A stretch of 64,000 nucleotides of DNA, from positions 371,217,925-371,281,924 of the forward strand of contig NC_085141.1 in the NCBI RefSeq assembly GCF_024139115.2. Reading direction: 5' to 3'. The notes beneath the pieces are model-generated. The model searched no databases. It saw only the letters and a program-made list of their open reading frames with translations, and had not been told where the DNA came from. The position numbers and the translations under genes were made by a program. This document shows, piece by piece, positions 23,566 to 35,816 of the stretch (positions are counted from its first letter, which is position 1; the number at the start of each line of letters is the position of its first letter). The DNA is from Armigeres subalbatus. Lineage: Eukaryota; Arthropoda; Insecta; Diptera; Culicidae.

Positions 23566-24950
23566 TCGGATGGAAGGTGTCGTGTGTCCCATCTACAAAA
23601 AGGGCGATAAGCTGGATTGTAGCAACTACCGCGCAATCACATTGCTGAACGCCGCCTACAAGGTACTCTCCCAAATTTTATGCCGTCGACTAGCACCAAC
23701 TGCAAGGGAGTTCGTGGGGCAGTACCAGGCGGGTTTTATGGGCGAACGCTCCACCACGGACCAGGTGTTCGCCATTCGCCAAGTACTGCAGAAATGCCGC
23801 GAATACAACGTGCCCACACATCATCTATTCATCGACTTCAAAGCCGCATATGATACAATCGATCGGGACCAGCTATGGCAGCTAATGCACGAACACGGTT
23901 TTCCGGATAAACTGATACGGTTGATCAAGGCGACGATGGATCGGGTGATGTGCGTAGTTCGAGTTTCAGGGGCATTCTCGAGTCCCTTCGAAACCCGCAG
24001 AGGGTTACGGCAAGGTGATGGTCTTTCGTGTTTGCTATTCAACATCGCTTTGGAAGGGTAATACGAAGAGCAGGGATTAACACGAGTGGTACAATTTTCA
24101 ATAAGTCCGTCCAGCTATTTGGTTTCGCCGACGACATAGATATTATGGCACGTAACTTTGAGAAGATGGAGGAAGCCTACATCAGACTGAAGAGGGAAGC
24201 TAAGCGGATCGGACTAGTCATCAACACGTCGAAGACGAAGTACATGATAGGAAGAGGTTCAAGAGAAGACAATGTGAGCCACCCACCGCGAGTTTGCATC
24301 GGTGGTGACGAAATCGAGGTGGTAGAAGAATTTGTGTACTTGGGCTCACTGGTGACCGCCGATAACGATACCAGCAGAGAAATTCGAAGACGCATAGTGG
24401 CTGGAAATCGTACGTACTTTGGACTCCGCAGGACGCTCCGATCGAATAGAGTTCGCCGCCGTACCAAACTGACTATCTACAAAACGCTTATAAGACCGGT
24501 AGTTCTCTACGGACACGAGACCTGGACGATGCTCGTGGAGGACCAACGCGCACTGGGAGTTTTCGAAAGGAAAGTGTTGCGTACCATCTATGGTGGGGTG
24601 CAGATGGCGGACGGTACGTGGAGGAGGCGAATGAACCACGAGTTGCATCAGCTGTTGGGAGAACCATCCATCGTTCACACCGCGAAAATCGGAAGACTGC
24701 GGTGGGCCGGACACGTAGCCAGAATGTCGGACAGTAATCCGGTGAAAATGGTTCTCGACAACGATCCGACCGGAACAAGAAGGCGAGGTGCACAGCGGGC
24801 AAGGTGGATCGATCAGGTGGAGGACGACTTGCGGACCCTCCGCAGACTGCGTGGTTGGCGAAGTGCAGCCATGGACCGAGCTGAATGGAGAAGTCTTTTA
24901 TGTGCAGCACAGGCCACTCCGGCCTTAGTCTGATGATAAATAAAAAATAT
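23566..24950 (+). pseudogene. RTE-like RT fragment 2 with intact 3' end, one frameshift
   Basis: The sequence encodes GVVCPIYKKGDKLDCSNYRA, YQAGFMGERSTTDQVF, FIDFKAAYDTIDR, RRGLRQGDGLSCLLFN, the catalytic FADDID (24124-24135), YLGSLVTAD, VLYGHETWTML, VFERKVLRTIYGG and RRGAQRARWIDQVEDDL, ending at TGA 24931-24933. A short 3' UTR follows with a TGATGATAAATAAA tail, typical of RTE elements. Frame passes from 23570-24061 to 24028-24933 through a single-base change in a G run near 24055. It is otherwise clean and therefore younger than fragment 1. It is 5'-truncated. The 166-bp tail at 4452-4617 belongs to the same family. Confidence 0.85.
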
Positions 24951-26060
24951 TTGTCAATAGAAAACAAAAAGAAAAACATTCACTAATTTATGTAATATCT
25001 AAAACTGCATAGTTAACGCTTTAACCATATCATGAGCCACAGAAAATATATGTGCAGCGTTGAGCTATGCCCGGAAGAAATTCAATTTTTAATGTTGCCG
25101 GGAAACCCCCTATTTGAATCGATGTTGTATCATTGCATTTCTTTATAAGTAAGTTGTGCAGATGTCAAGGGCTATATTTGAATTATACTTTTAAGTACGC
25201 TACATAGTATTCTTCTAATCTCTACTATCGTTTTACAAGGCCTTGGACGCATCAATAATCCGTCAAGCTATTTATTGATCAGTAATTGCATTGTGTACTT
25301 CCATAAATCCGCCAGTTAGGAAATAATATAAGACCATTTTTTTTAAGTAAGCGTTTCTCTACAGAACTCTGCAGAGGCCCGAGCAAAGCCTGACGAATCT
25401 GATTTAAAAGCACTCAGGCACTCAGGTGGACAGGAACGGTTCTAAGGCCTGCGAATTTTTAAGAATTTGGATAATATTCACGATTTGAAAAATGGTGTCA
25501 TTATCACTACGTACTATGTAATGGATGGGTATTGCTAAGCTTATACAACACGGCAGACTCGACACGTTGTTCATTTCACGGAAGAGTGTCAAGCGAAGAT
25601 AACATGCAATAGACATCCCAGAAGAGGCCGTAGGCTTCATGATAGGCCGCGTACACGATGGCGTTTTGTCATCTATAGTGAGCATTACAACGTCGTATGT
25701 CCTATCCATCGTACGATTCGTTTGGAGTCTCAAGGCTTAAATTCAGTCAGACAGTTTGCTGCAACCAAAGATATTTAAGTACAAGATAGACCACTCTTCA
25801 ATATCCCATACCGCCATTTGGCGAACAGACTGTTCCGACTGCAGCGCAAACATTCAAAGTCGAGCATTTTTTGGAAAAATGATCAAGTGTGCTCTGCTTT
25901 TTCATTATTTCAGTATTGAAACGTCACTGATATCAAATATTTTTATTATTGCAGTGAGTGTTGGCTTAAGATGTCTCTCTTTCTGCACCATTGATATGGC
26001 TTGTGAATACGCCTAAATGATTTCTTGTTTCATCCGATGAACGAAAATTCACCACCGTGT
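24951..26060. other. spacer, nothing recognised
   Basis: AT-rich anonymous DNA. Short frames at 25422-25733 minus and 25756-26016 plus have no recognisable domains. Confidence 0.4.
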
Positions 26061-26187
26061 CACTCGGGAAAATTTTCCGCTGGATTTTGGTTCCCGTGCA
26101 TTTTGAATGGAGCCAGGGTTTTGATTTCTGGCCCCATTTAAAATGCACGGGGACTAAAATCCGGCGGAAAATTTTCCCGAGATGTGA
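26061..26187. repeat. 127-bp near-perfect palindrome
   Basis: Left arm 26061-26118 (CTCGGGAAAATTTTCCGC...GTGCATTTTGAATGG) and right arm 26128-26187 (CCATTTAAAATGCAC...GGCGGAAAATTTTCCCGAG) are reverse complements with few mismatches around a 9- to 10-base loop. It is a foldback element or inverted duplication. A second small perfect palindrome, GTGGTGAATTTCAAATTCAC, lies nearby at 26244-26268. Confidence 0.85.
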
Positions 26188-26222
26188 ACCTACCTTTAAA
26201 GGTAACATTAATCCTTTTTTAA

Positions 26223-26486
26223 GGTGATTATACAATCAAGCCATGTGGTGAATTTCAAATTCACCACACGGTTTTCTACTCCTATTATCAAAGTTCAAAT
26301 CTAGCGTAATAATGTTCGTACAATGCTGAAATTAAAGTCGATTGTTTAGCATGAGTAAGCAGACGATCTACGGATGTTTCATCCCCATGGGCGTTGTGGT
26401 TCTCTCAATTCGTGCTCTTGAAAAATCACTAGAAAAAGCACGTGGTTTCCAAGATGGCCGATTTGTGGCTTTGTTGTATAACCACC
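26223..26486. mobile_element. 264-bp MITE flanked by TTAA
   Basis: Ends GGTGATTATACAA (26223-) and TTGTATAACCACC (-26486) form inverted repeats of about 23 bp with three mismatches, continuing into AAGCCA/TGGCTT. Both sides are flanked by TTAA (26219-26222 and 26487-26490). That is the target preference of piggyBac-like elements and of the mosquito MITE family Wuneng. No ORF is present. Confidence 0.75.
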
Positions 26487-27860
26487 TTAATCAATAAATA
26501 AAACTCCTAAATACTTTGTTGATTAGCAATTGAAAGAAATATTCTTGAATTTGTTTTCGGGTTTCCATTGCTGTGGCTTCCAACCAATATTCGCAACTCG
26601 ATGGCTAAATGGGTTCTAGAGAAGATACGATGTGTAGGTATGCGCTCAAAGTATCTTATGCTGCACCCAGAGGAACTATTCCATCGGAGTGAAAATTCAA
26701 TTGTAATTGTAATTTAATTGAGTACGATATCCTGTTGGTTTACACTTTATGTCAGGGCAAGGAATAGCGATTAGGAAAATAATTATACATTTGGAGCAGC
26801 GAGGGAATATCCGAAAGAATTTGAGTAGTGATTAAATATTATGGTTCACCGGAACATTAATTTAACATTAAGATTTTGTAAAATGTGCATAAATATTCAA
26901 TGACTAATATTCAACTGAATATTGACAGTCCAGAGCCGACTATGAATGTGTCTGGAAGTGAGCTGACAAGTGAAGAAAGGTGGTGTTCACCAAAATATTT
27001 TAATTATTTTACACTCTGGTTTCATGCATTGTGAGTCCTTTGGCATCAAAAATCAAAAAAAAAATTTCTCCCTCGTGAGAAAAAAAAAAAGTTTTGATTA
27101 ATTTTGAGAACCCCTAAATCGCGGGATGGGATATTTTTAACTACGAAAACGTCCGGTGTTGAAATTCGATGAAAAAAATTTTCATCATCTGAAAAAAATT
27201 CTGTGTCCCGTTTCATGCATTTTTAAGTCATTTGGCATCAAAAACAAAAATTCGCTTTTCGACTTTTTCTTTGGTCCCCCTTGGAAAAATTGTCACGGAT
27301 TAAAATTTCAAAACATTGATGAATTTTAGGCACTCCTAAATCATGTCCGATTGAGCTCAAATTTTGCATGGGGTCATATTTTGGGGTAATGAAACTTGTG
27401 AGCAATGTCGTTTTTTGAAGTTCGAAAATGTCATTTCCATTGGCACTTTAGATGATGCCTTTCTCGTGCATTTATTTGGCGTTTCAGTCTGATTTTTGAA
27501 TGAAAAACAACTATATGTTTTCTTTTTCCAACGTTTCGATCCTTATTGGATCTTTTTCAAGGATTCTGTAATTTAATTTTAGCATTACAAACATTCACAA
27601 TATATTAGCACATTAACACATTACCGAAAATATTGTCGTTTTTTCGTCAAGTATAGTTTGATAACTTTCTACCGTCATTCCCTGTTTGGTCTATAAATAT
27701 TGGTTATTATTTTTCTAAAAATCGTTTTCTGATAGGCTAACTCATTTTTCGTCTCTTTTTTTACAAAGAGCTTTAAAAAATAAAATTTGAAAATTCGGAA
27801 TTCGGACCAGTAATTTGGCACACTTAGTGTACGAGAAAGACATAGAGTGTTGGACATTCA
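26487..27860. repeat. spacer with 193-bp-spaced direct repeat
   Basis: Mostly AT-rich spacer. A unit beginning GGTTTCATGCATTGTGAGTC and containing TTTGGCATCAAAAA occurs at 27019 and again at 27212. Near 27450 there is GATGATGCCTTTCTCGTGCA, a fragment of the foldback family at 42213-43000. Confidence 0.5.
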
Positions 27861-27979
27861 GAGAGAAAATTGCAGGAGGATTTTCCGTGAAAATACCGAA
27901 GAGATACTTCTGGGGAAATCGAGAAAAAGTCTGCAGAATTTTGGAATATTTTCACGAGTAAATTCAAATGAATTTTGCA

Positions 27980-28825
27980 TGAGCATGAGCATTATGACAG
28001 CACAATTCGTAGTTGCTACTCCGTGATTGACTGAATTTGCGAAATCGTACAGAGAACACAATAAATGGGGCTTGGGATTAGCTACCCATTTTCAATGTAC
28101 ACGTTTCTGGAATTTGAGCTCAATAACCGCGCCGGCCACGTCCTAATGGTCATAAAGGACGGGAAGAATTGTTAGTCCGACTCTCGCTGCTACTAGAGAC
28201 CGAGTATACCTCTGCATCTCCACGATTGCCTTGGGGTAGGATATCGTTTTAGTTACAAAGTATAATCTGGATTCACTTTGATTAGCGATGCGACCTATGG
28301 GATGGGAAATAACACTAATTCGCTGTCTCGCCAAAATAAAAAAAAAGTTAAAACATGCCCGGTGGCATATGAAAACAGAGGAAAATCGCGTTTTGGACGA
28401 CCGAACAGGATCGCAGCACTCTGTGTTCACTTGCTCGATGGCTACTGCAAACTATTGAAGATCGCGTTTGTTTCGACCGGAGCAAAGCGCAATACATGCG
28501 CATGATTCCACCGAACACAAGATATTTTATTATTTTTGCGACGACTAAAACACGCATTGCACTTACTTGCTCGATGGCTACTCTCTTCACGAGTTTTTTT
28601 TTTTATTTTTTTGAAAAATATTAATAAGAATTTTACCAATTTTTCATAAGAATTTACCAATTAGAAATTGAAAAATGCAGTGCAAAGAATGTCAGAAGTT
28701 TTACATTTCCCCTTAAATTTCTGAATGAAATGTTCCAGTTGTTCGATTTATGGCCTTTGCTTCAGGAAGGACGAAAATTTACTCAATCACGGAGTGACTA
28801 CTACGAATTGTGCGGTCATAATATA
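27980..28825. repeat. inverted-repeat pair enclosing a dispersed repeat
   Basis: 27980-28032 (CACAATTCGTAGTTGCTACT, CCGTGATTGACTG) is repeated inverted at 28775-28825. The interior holds a segment at 28179-28399 that recurs inverted at 43375-43588, and a local direct repeat (TTCACTTGCTCGATGGCTACT at about 28425 and a similar copy at about 28564). This is probably a non-autonomous mobile element; its termini are uncertain. Confidence 0.5.
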
Positions 28826-28865
28826 AAATATCGATTTTTGCCTAGGGATATTTAGGGTCTGCGAC

Positions 28866-29120
28866 GTTAGGCATAAGGACGTTAGGCATAAGGACGATAG
28901 GCATAAGTACGTTAAGCATAATGGATGCTAGGCATAACGGACGTTAGGCATAATGTACATTAGGCATAATGGACGTTTGGCATAATTCTGCCTTCTTTAT
29001 GTCATTGGCGTTATGGACGTTAGCCCATTATGCCTAACGTCCGTTAATCCTAACGTAAAATATGCCTAACGTAATTATGCCTAACGTCCTTATGCCTAAC
29101 GTACTTATGCCTAACGGGGT
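28866..29120. repeat. palindromic array of GACGTTAGGCATAAG
   Basis: About eight tandem 15- to 17-bp units GACGTTAGGCATAAG run forward from 28868 to 28985. After a spacer, about five units of the reverse complement (TATGCCTAACGTCCTTATG) run from 29033 to 29118. The whole block can fold back on itself. Confidence 0.8.
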
Positions 29121-29560
29121 ATACCCGGATATTTTACATAATCAAATGATGCTTCAATTTGCATTTCATCTGGGGTAGTAGTAGTTTAGCTTTTAGAATT
29201 CACAATTAAGATTAACTGAGTTGTGACAACTAAAATAGGACTTGATATGATCATGTTTTGAATAAAATATCATTAAATTTAATATGAATTACATAATTTT
29301 GTCTATGACGAGCATATTGATTTGAACCAGAAATACTTTCAAATTACAAACTATTTTACTGATTCTTTACCTCTACTTTGGTAATTTCGCAAACAACTCT
29401 TTTGGATTTTCTTATAGTTTACATATTTGCTGTACACATATTTGGTGCCAGGCCTTTTGGCCGAATAGTTTAAAATATTTTACCTCGGATTACGGATAGT
29501 GATTTTTTTAAACGTAATTTGAATGATTTTTCATAAGTTTTTTAGAATTCATCACTAAAT
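29121..29560. other. spacer, nothing recognised
   Basis: AT-rich anonymous DNA. GGCCTTTTGGCC occurs at 29453-29464, a fragment of the TTCGGCCAAA family. Confidence 0.4.
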
Positions 29561-29960
29561 GAGTAATAAAGAATGAGAAAATAAGTGAAGTGAAGTGCGA
29601 AGCTGAAGTGAAAAAAAAATTGGACTTAATGATATGTGAGAAGCAGGATGTGAGAATTGTAAAGTGGATAGTGAGAGATGAGAAATAAGAAGTGAGAAGT
29701 AAAAAGAGCGAATTAGGAAGTAAGGAGTGAGTAGGAAGAAATGGGAAGTGCGAACTGGAAATTGAAAACTTGAAAAGATTTGAGAACTAATAATTGAAAA
29801 CTGAGAGCTGGGAACTGAATTTTGAAAAATAAGAAATAAATAGTGATAACTCCCCAAATAGAAAAACTATAAATGAGAAACAAGACATGAGAAATGACAA
29901 TTAAAAAGCGAGAAATGTGCAATGAGTATTGAAAAGTGATAAAGTAATCCTTGTTTCTTC
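29560..29960. repeat. purine-rich strand-asymmetric repeat
   Basis: About 400 bp, nearly all A and G apart from regular single T bases (GAAGTGAGAAGTAAAAAGAG), same family as 18060-18300. Confidence 0.7.
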
Positions 29961-30164
29961 CCTCTTTATGTTCCATCTACACCCAGGTTTTGTTTTAACA
30001 CGGTTTGGTTTTAGTCGTTTAAGACCTTCAGCGTCAATGAAACAATGAGTTAACCCCTCGCAAAAATTCATGAAAAATCAAAGAAAATTCAGGGTGTATT
30101 TAAAAGCTGTAAAATTCAGGTTAACCGAGAAATTAAAGAAATTCCAACCGCGTAAAAAAAACCT

Positions 30165-30660
30165 GAGTGTACTTCATTCCTTCGTTCCTTTTACTTCTTC
30201 CTTCTTTCTTAATTCCTTGGTTTCTCTTCCCCGTTCCTTCCTGTTTATTCCTTCTTCTTTCTTCCTGCATCTTTCTTCCATTTTTTTCTTCATTCTTCCT
30301 CCTGTTTTCTTCTTCCTTCTCCCTTCTTCACTCTTATGTTCACTTCTTCCTATTCCTTATTTCTTCCTTCCTTATTTTTGCTTCCTTCTTCCTTCTTTCT
30401 TATTTCTTATTTCTTCCTTTCTTCCTTCTTCTTTCTTCCCTATTCTTTCTTTCCTCTACCTTGTTAATTCTTCATTCTCACCTCGCGCTTCGTATTTCTT
30501 ACTACTCGCTTCTCACTTATCACTCCTTAATGCCACATCTCGCATCTGATCAATCGCTTCACTTTTTACTTCCCGCTTCACAGTTCTGACTTCTCACTAC
30601 ATACTTCTAAGATCTCATCTCTCACTTGTCACTTCTATTGTTCACTACTCATATCGAAAA
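30165..30660. repeat. pyrimidine-rich strand-asymmetric repeat
   Basis: About 500 bp dominated by TTCCTTCTTCC, turning into CTCACTTCTCACTT at the 3' end. It mirrors the purine-rich block at 29560-29960 in strand composition, so the two could pair. Confidence 0.7.
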
Positions 30661-33618
30661 TCTCCTTTCACATTTAATAAGGAAACAACTAATCCGCCAA
30701 TTGCAGGGCTGGTAGCGGTCAATGTTGCTCAAAATAGTAACTTTAGTGACCAACACTGGTGAAAAAACGAACCAAATAGTGACTTTCAGCTGCAGAAAAA
30801 GTGACCAAATAGTGACTTTGAATTTCATTTTCACAATTGACTTTCATATGAAGTTAATAAGCCGATACATTTTTTTTTTCCAAAAATTATGTCTCCCTTT
30901 ATAATCTTTTGGCGGAAAATTTCAATTTGAAGGGTAATAAATTCTGCAAAAAATATAGATTGCCAAAACATTATTCAACAAATCCGATGAAAGAAAATTG
31001 TATGCTTATTTAGTGGAATGTCTTCACTTGTAATAAATTATTCAATTCCATTACTTTGCATTCTTTACAGCTATACGTATTTCGACCTCAACCGTTAACA
31101 GTAATGACGGTACTGACGTACTTAGTCTCTCAAGTCGAGTCAAGTATGAGACACTGATCAATGATCGATGATCAATGTTGACAAAGTGATGGAATTAAAT
31201 GGAATAGTTCGTTTTATGACAAATGAAATCTGATGAGTATCGTTTATTTTATTCTTTTTAATATTTATTTTTGTATTTTCCACCCCTTTTACCACTGGAA
31301 AACACAATTTGAGGCAAGTCATACAAAATAAGGTGCAATAATGTTTAATACGGGGTCGAACTTATTCGGAAAATTTTCATTTGTGAGTGAGCACTTTTTT
31401 ATGATAGAAATTAATTTTAACCATTTTTCGACATAGATTTAATTTGACTAGCAAAATCTATAAATCTAAAATTCAAGAATCATTTCGAAACCTGAAGCCT
31501 TGTTCAGAATTTCCGAAACCGAAACCCTTAGTTCACAATTTCAAAAAGTTTAAGAAGCTAACAATCGGTGAGTCAAACTCAAAATAAAAAATCATAAAAA
31601 ATTCACGATTTTTTTGTTTAAATATCCAAAGTTTATGCAGTCTCGAATGTTTAAATTGTCATCAGAATATATTTTGATTTTTTTTAAAGTAATAATTGGA
31701 GCAGATGTCGAGAGACCATTCATTTTGCTCCTAATGGAAAAAAAATGAAATAGATCTTTCTATGAGGGATCCCTTACGTTATAAATGTTGTACTCGCAAA
31801 GTCCTTTGCAGTATTTATTTATTTATTTATCAAGCAGTGATTCAATTTTTCAATTATGATTAAAAAAAACTTTTGTTTCAAAATATATAAATATGTTTGT
31901 GAGTAAAACATATTTGTTATAAAAAAAACTGAAAAGCTTGCTAGTTTTGGGTATGCACTAATGAGCATTAGATCAAGCCATCGTTTTAAAATAAGCAGGG
32001 TCTGCTATTATAAGCCTTGTAAAAATATTAAGAATCACAATCCCCTGTGCCCATCCTGCTTGCATCACTATATACCCAATTGCATCACTGTGACACAAAA
32101 CCTCTTCCTTTTTTCCTAAATCCGTCATGAATAAAGCATTTTCCGACGAATAAAGCTTTAAATTTATCAACATTTTTTTTCATTCCGCGACAATGCTCTT
32201 AACGAAGTCTAATCAATAGGTTCAAAATAGTTGAAATCAGTGACTTTTTCCGATAAAAAGTTGCTTTAGTAACTTTAGGTCGAAAAAAGAGACTTTTTAG
32301 TGACTGACCCGAAAAAAAGTGAACAAGTCACTAAATGCATGCAATTGGCATTCGGCCAAATGATCCTAAACTAGATATTTATAGTAATAAACAATTGGCT
32401 CAATTAGTTTTGCCAGATATATTTTAATTTTTTCAGAAACAATTACGGAGAAAAATACATTTAAATTTTTAGTGATTATTGTTTTTATTTTTTTATGTAC
32501 GTAATAATCATTTTCTTAAATTATCCAGACTGGGCATTGCTTAAAAGAATCCATGTGTCTTCCCTCCTACATTTAATATCAATATGTTTATTTTTGAAAG
32601 ATGTACCTATATTGCATATGCACAGCGAAGATAACTCAATAGCATGATATAGTCGAGTCGCCAAATAATATGCAATAAATTGTACATGAGGGTTGTCAAT
32701 CGCACTGTATGATTATTTGAACTATCCTAGTGCTAAAATAAATATTAAACCCAAATAAATCTGTCGCACTTGCGTTTTCTCTTATCACATGGAAAGACAA
32801 CACATACTGTACGGTGCGATTATCACAGGCTTTGCAGTTACAAGTATTGTTGCACCTTCAAGAAATGAATCACTCGCCCACATTTTCTAATCTATTTTGT
32901 TATTAATTTGGCAACATTATCACTTCCGGCAACCAGTTTAATTACAAATGATCCCTTTTTTTCTTTCACAAAGCCTAGACCTGCACCCATTCAGAACACA
33001 CGCGCCCGCCCGGACGTTGCACCACTGTGTCATCACCACGGCGCGACCTGAGCTTTCCCAGGATTCAATGTCGTGCGGTTCAACAAAAACAACAACATTG
33101 TTGGTCGATTACGAAAGCGTTTTCCATATTGTTCGAACCCGTACACACGGACTGGAGGCTTACGTGAGAAAAATAAACGCGAAGAAAATCGAAAATTATC
33201 GACTTATGCCGGCAGTACCGATGCACAATAACAACTGACATCGTGAGTCAGTACGGGCAAAAATAAAAGCACGCTGAAACCATATCACACGTAGTGATTT
33301 TAATCATACTTTAGCACATTAGGCCCGATGGTGTGATAAAAGGATGGGCACGTCGTTTGGAGGTTTTCCTACCTTGATAGCACACAATGTCCTCAATTAA
33401 TTTCTTGTTTACCATATTATTTTATAGAAACTGGACGATTAAAAAGTATCATCACCTCGAATAAAAAAAATCTCTGAATCAAAACGCTGTTCTTTATTAA
33501 TCCTCGCTGCGACTACTTGTAAAGGTGTTAATAAATAATAAATAGTGCCCTAAAAATGAACATGCGCATGCGAACATTCGCTAAATTTGGAGTATCTCAA
33601 AACTCAATATATGTATCA
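30661..33618. other. AT-rich spacer bounded by TAGTGACTTT motifs
   Basis: Motifs AAATAGTGACTTT and AGTGACCAAATAGTGAC cluster at 30735-30830. Related TTTAGTGACTGACC and AAGTCACTAAATG motifs cluster at 32230-32335, possibly the edges of one 1.6-kb insertion. At 31130-31225 lies a copy of the dispersed repeat found at 7994-8095. No gene is recognised; a 96-codon frame at 32948-33238 has no domain. Confidence 0.35.
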
Positions 33619-33871
33619 TCTTCTTATATACATAAAAATGAATTTCTGTCTGTCTGAACCTTATACACTCGGAAACAACTGAACCGATTGGCTTGAAAAT
33701 TTGTGTGCAGAAGTTTTTGGGGCCGGGGAAGGTTCTTAAGATGTTTCGAGACCCTACCCTCTTTGGAAAGGGGGGCTCCCATACAAAAGAAACAAAAATG
33801 TCTGCGTAACTCGAGAGCTAATTAGAGACTAAATCAATTTCAGGCGAAACGAAGTTCGTTGGGTCAGCTAG
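33619..33871 (+). mobile_element. Helitron-like non-autonomous element, 253 bp
   Basis: Begins TCTTCTTATATACATAAAAA after an A and ends GGGTCAGCTAG before a T, matching the Helitron rule A|TC...CTRR|T. A terminal hairpin AACGAA-G-TTCGTT (33848-33860) sits 7 bases before the CTAG. No terminal inverted repeats and no ORF. The TTTCTGTCTGTCTGAACC segment after the 5' end is widespread in insect non-autonomous copies. Confidence 0.7.
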
Positions 33872-35664
33872 TATAAAATAGAGAAAAATCTAACTAAAAA
33901 CTATTTTTATTTGTGGAAATAAGCAATAGTTATCAATTTCTGTGCCACCATTCCTTCAAATCTCGCAAAGCAACGTTCTACAGGTCTTCGTGTGAACCTC
34001 TCGGTGCTGCACCTGTCTCACCATCACAGGGCTGGGCTCTTATCAACCCGAAGCGGTGCCGTTGGGCAAGACGCACCCTATCTGGCCGATAATGAGTGAA
34101 CGCCTTCTCTCCGACGGCAGTGCACAGTGGGGTGGTGGTGTGGCGTCGTAGACAACGCAACCGCTTGCCGTCGATGTTTGCACGAATATATTTAATTGGA
34201 TAACCCACTTCCCGCCGGGCTGTACGTTCGCTGCGAATTCAAGGAACAATCGTTGTCTCCATCGATTTCTTATCAGTTGTGCACACTCATTTTGATTTCG
34301 TCTTTCGCGATAGCAACCGACAAAAATCAAGACAACTGCTGAGTTGACCTTCCCTGCAAATACTCTGCTGTGCCGTCCCGGAATCCCCGGTTCGATTTTC
34401 GGCCGCTGTAAAACAGCATCGATCTGTGTTTTGTTAGATAACAATCCATCGGAAGCAACGGTAGCTAAGGCCCGGAATCAAAAAGGGGGTGAATTCAAAA
34501 GAAAGAAAAAATGAAAGCCTCCGGCCCCCGTCTCAGACCGAAAGAGTAGATATGATGATGATGACCCCAGACAAAAAGGAACCACAAATCATAAATTCAT
34601 GCTCATCAAAATTCTTCCTCTTCTCCGGGACCGACGATTTCCGACTTATTTTCTCCTGGTCGGCAAACGTTTGCCATGGCTGCCAAGTGCCAACGCTTTG
34701 ACACTCGAATGCGATATCAGGAGATTTATGGAAATCGTATATTTCCCATTTCACGGCACGTGTCGATAGACACGACAGGAGGAAGTTGTGGCTGAGAAGC
34801 TTTTAAAGTGTTCTGAAAATTAGAATCGTCGTCGGGCCCGTCAAGCTGTGAACATGTGATGATTTTCACAATCATTTTGATATTGTCTGTATATGCGTCC
34901 ATGATGTTGCAATGTTGCCGATTTAAATGGAAATTGGAAATTTCAATATGAATATTAAAATACTCCATAAACAAAAAAAAAAAACAAGAAAAAGATGAAA
35001 AGCAATTGCATGCATACCGCATCTAGCGATGTTGCTGCATTTCCGAAAGACTAATTGAATGCAATTTTATTTCCTAGTTAGCCTAGCAATAAGTAGCAGG
35101 AACTGTTAATATGCACCTGTGAAAAAACCCAGAACAAAACCAAAACGTGTTGAAAACTTACGATGATGTGGAAATATGCGCCAGCCAAAAAAGTTGAGCG
35201 AAGTAATTACGTTCGACAATTGACACAGTTGACAGAAGAGTCAACTTTAATAATATTGTCAAACGATTATCACGAAAAAGTTTTATTCACTTCCAATGGC
35301 TAAAATTTTTAAATCACGAACAAGTTTGCGAAGTAGAAATAGATATCTAGAATATTCGGAAGCGTTCTAAAAGTCAACTTTTATAATATTTCTAAATAGA
35401 TAAATCTAGGATATATGAAAGCAATACATAAGTAATCTTATCTTCTTCTTCTTTTTTATATATATAAAAAAAGTTGGCATTTGTACGACCACGCATCGCT
35501 CAAGAATAGACAGCCCAATTTTTGCTAATTTATATTCGTTTTTCTTCCTCTTTTTAAGAGGAAAAATGTTATGATGAAATTGGAATACTTTGAAAATAAA
35601 AAGCCAATCTTTTCGATGAAATGATTTTTCGTACAATTTGCATGGAATTTCAAAATTTTGATCA
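33872..35664. other. spacer, nothing assigned
   Basis: Moderately GC-rich around 33960-34450, where a 133-codon minus frame overlaps another frame and lacks any recognisable domain. AT-rich after 34700. Confidence 0.4.
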
Positions 35665-35816
35665 TCTATATATATTAAAAAAAAAGATTTATAAACAAAA
35701 ATGAGAGATCATTCTGAAGAACCGATTTGTTTTCTAGATAAATTGTGGATGCATACAATTGTATCAGAAAATAATTGATCAATTTTTGGCGAGACAAAAT
35801 TCGCCGGGTCAGCTAG
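35665..35816 (+). mobile_element. second Helitron-like 3' end
   Basis: Ends GCCGGGTCAGCTAG before a T (CTAG at 35813-35816), with a hairpin GGCGA...TCGCC (35788-35805) 7 bases before the CTAG, as in the 33619-33871 copy. The 5' limit is uncertain; an A|TC at 35664-35666 precedes a TATATATATT stretch and would give a 152-bp unit. Confidence 0.55.

Noticed and set aside
34371..34420. GGTTCGATTTTC as a possible Pol III B box
   Set aside because: No A box at a suitable distance, no tRNA fold and no terminator.
34043..34444. 133-codon minus frame in a GC-richer patch
   Set aside because: No recognisable domain, overlaps another frame and includes low-information stretches. Length is compatible with chance in that base composition.
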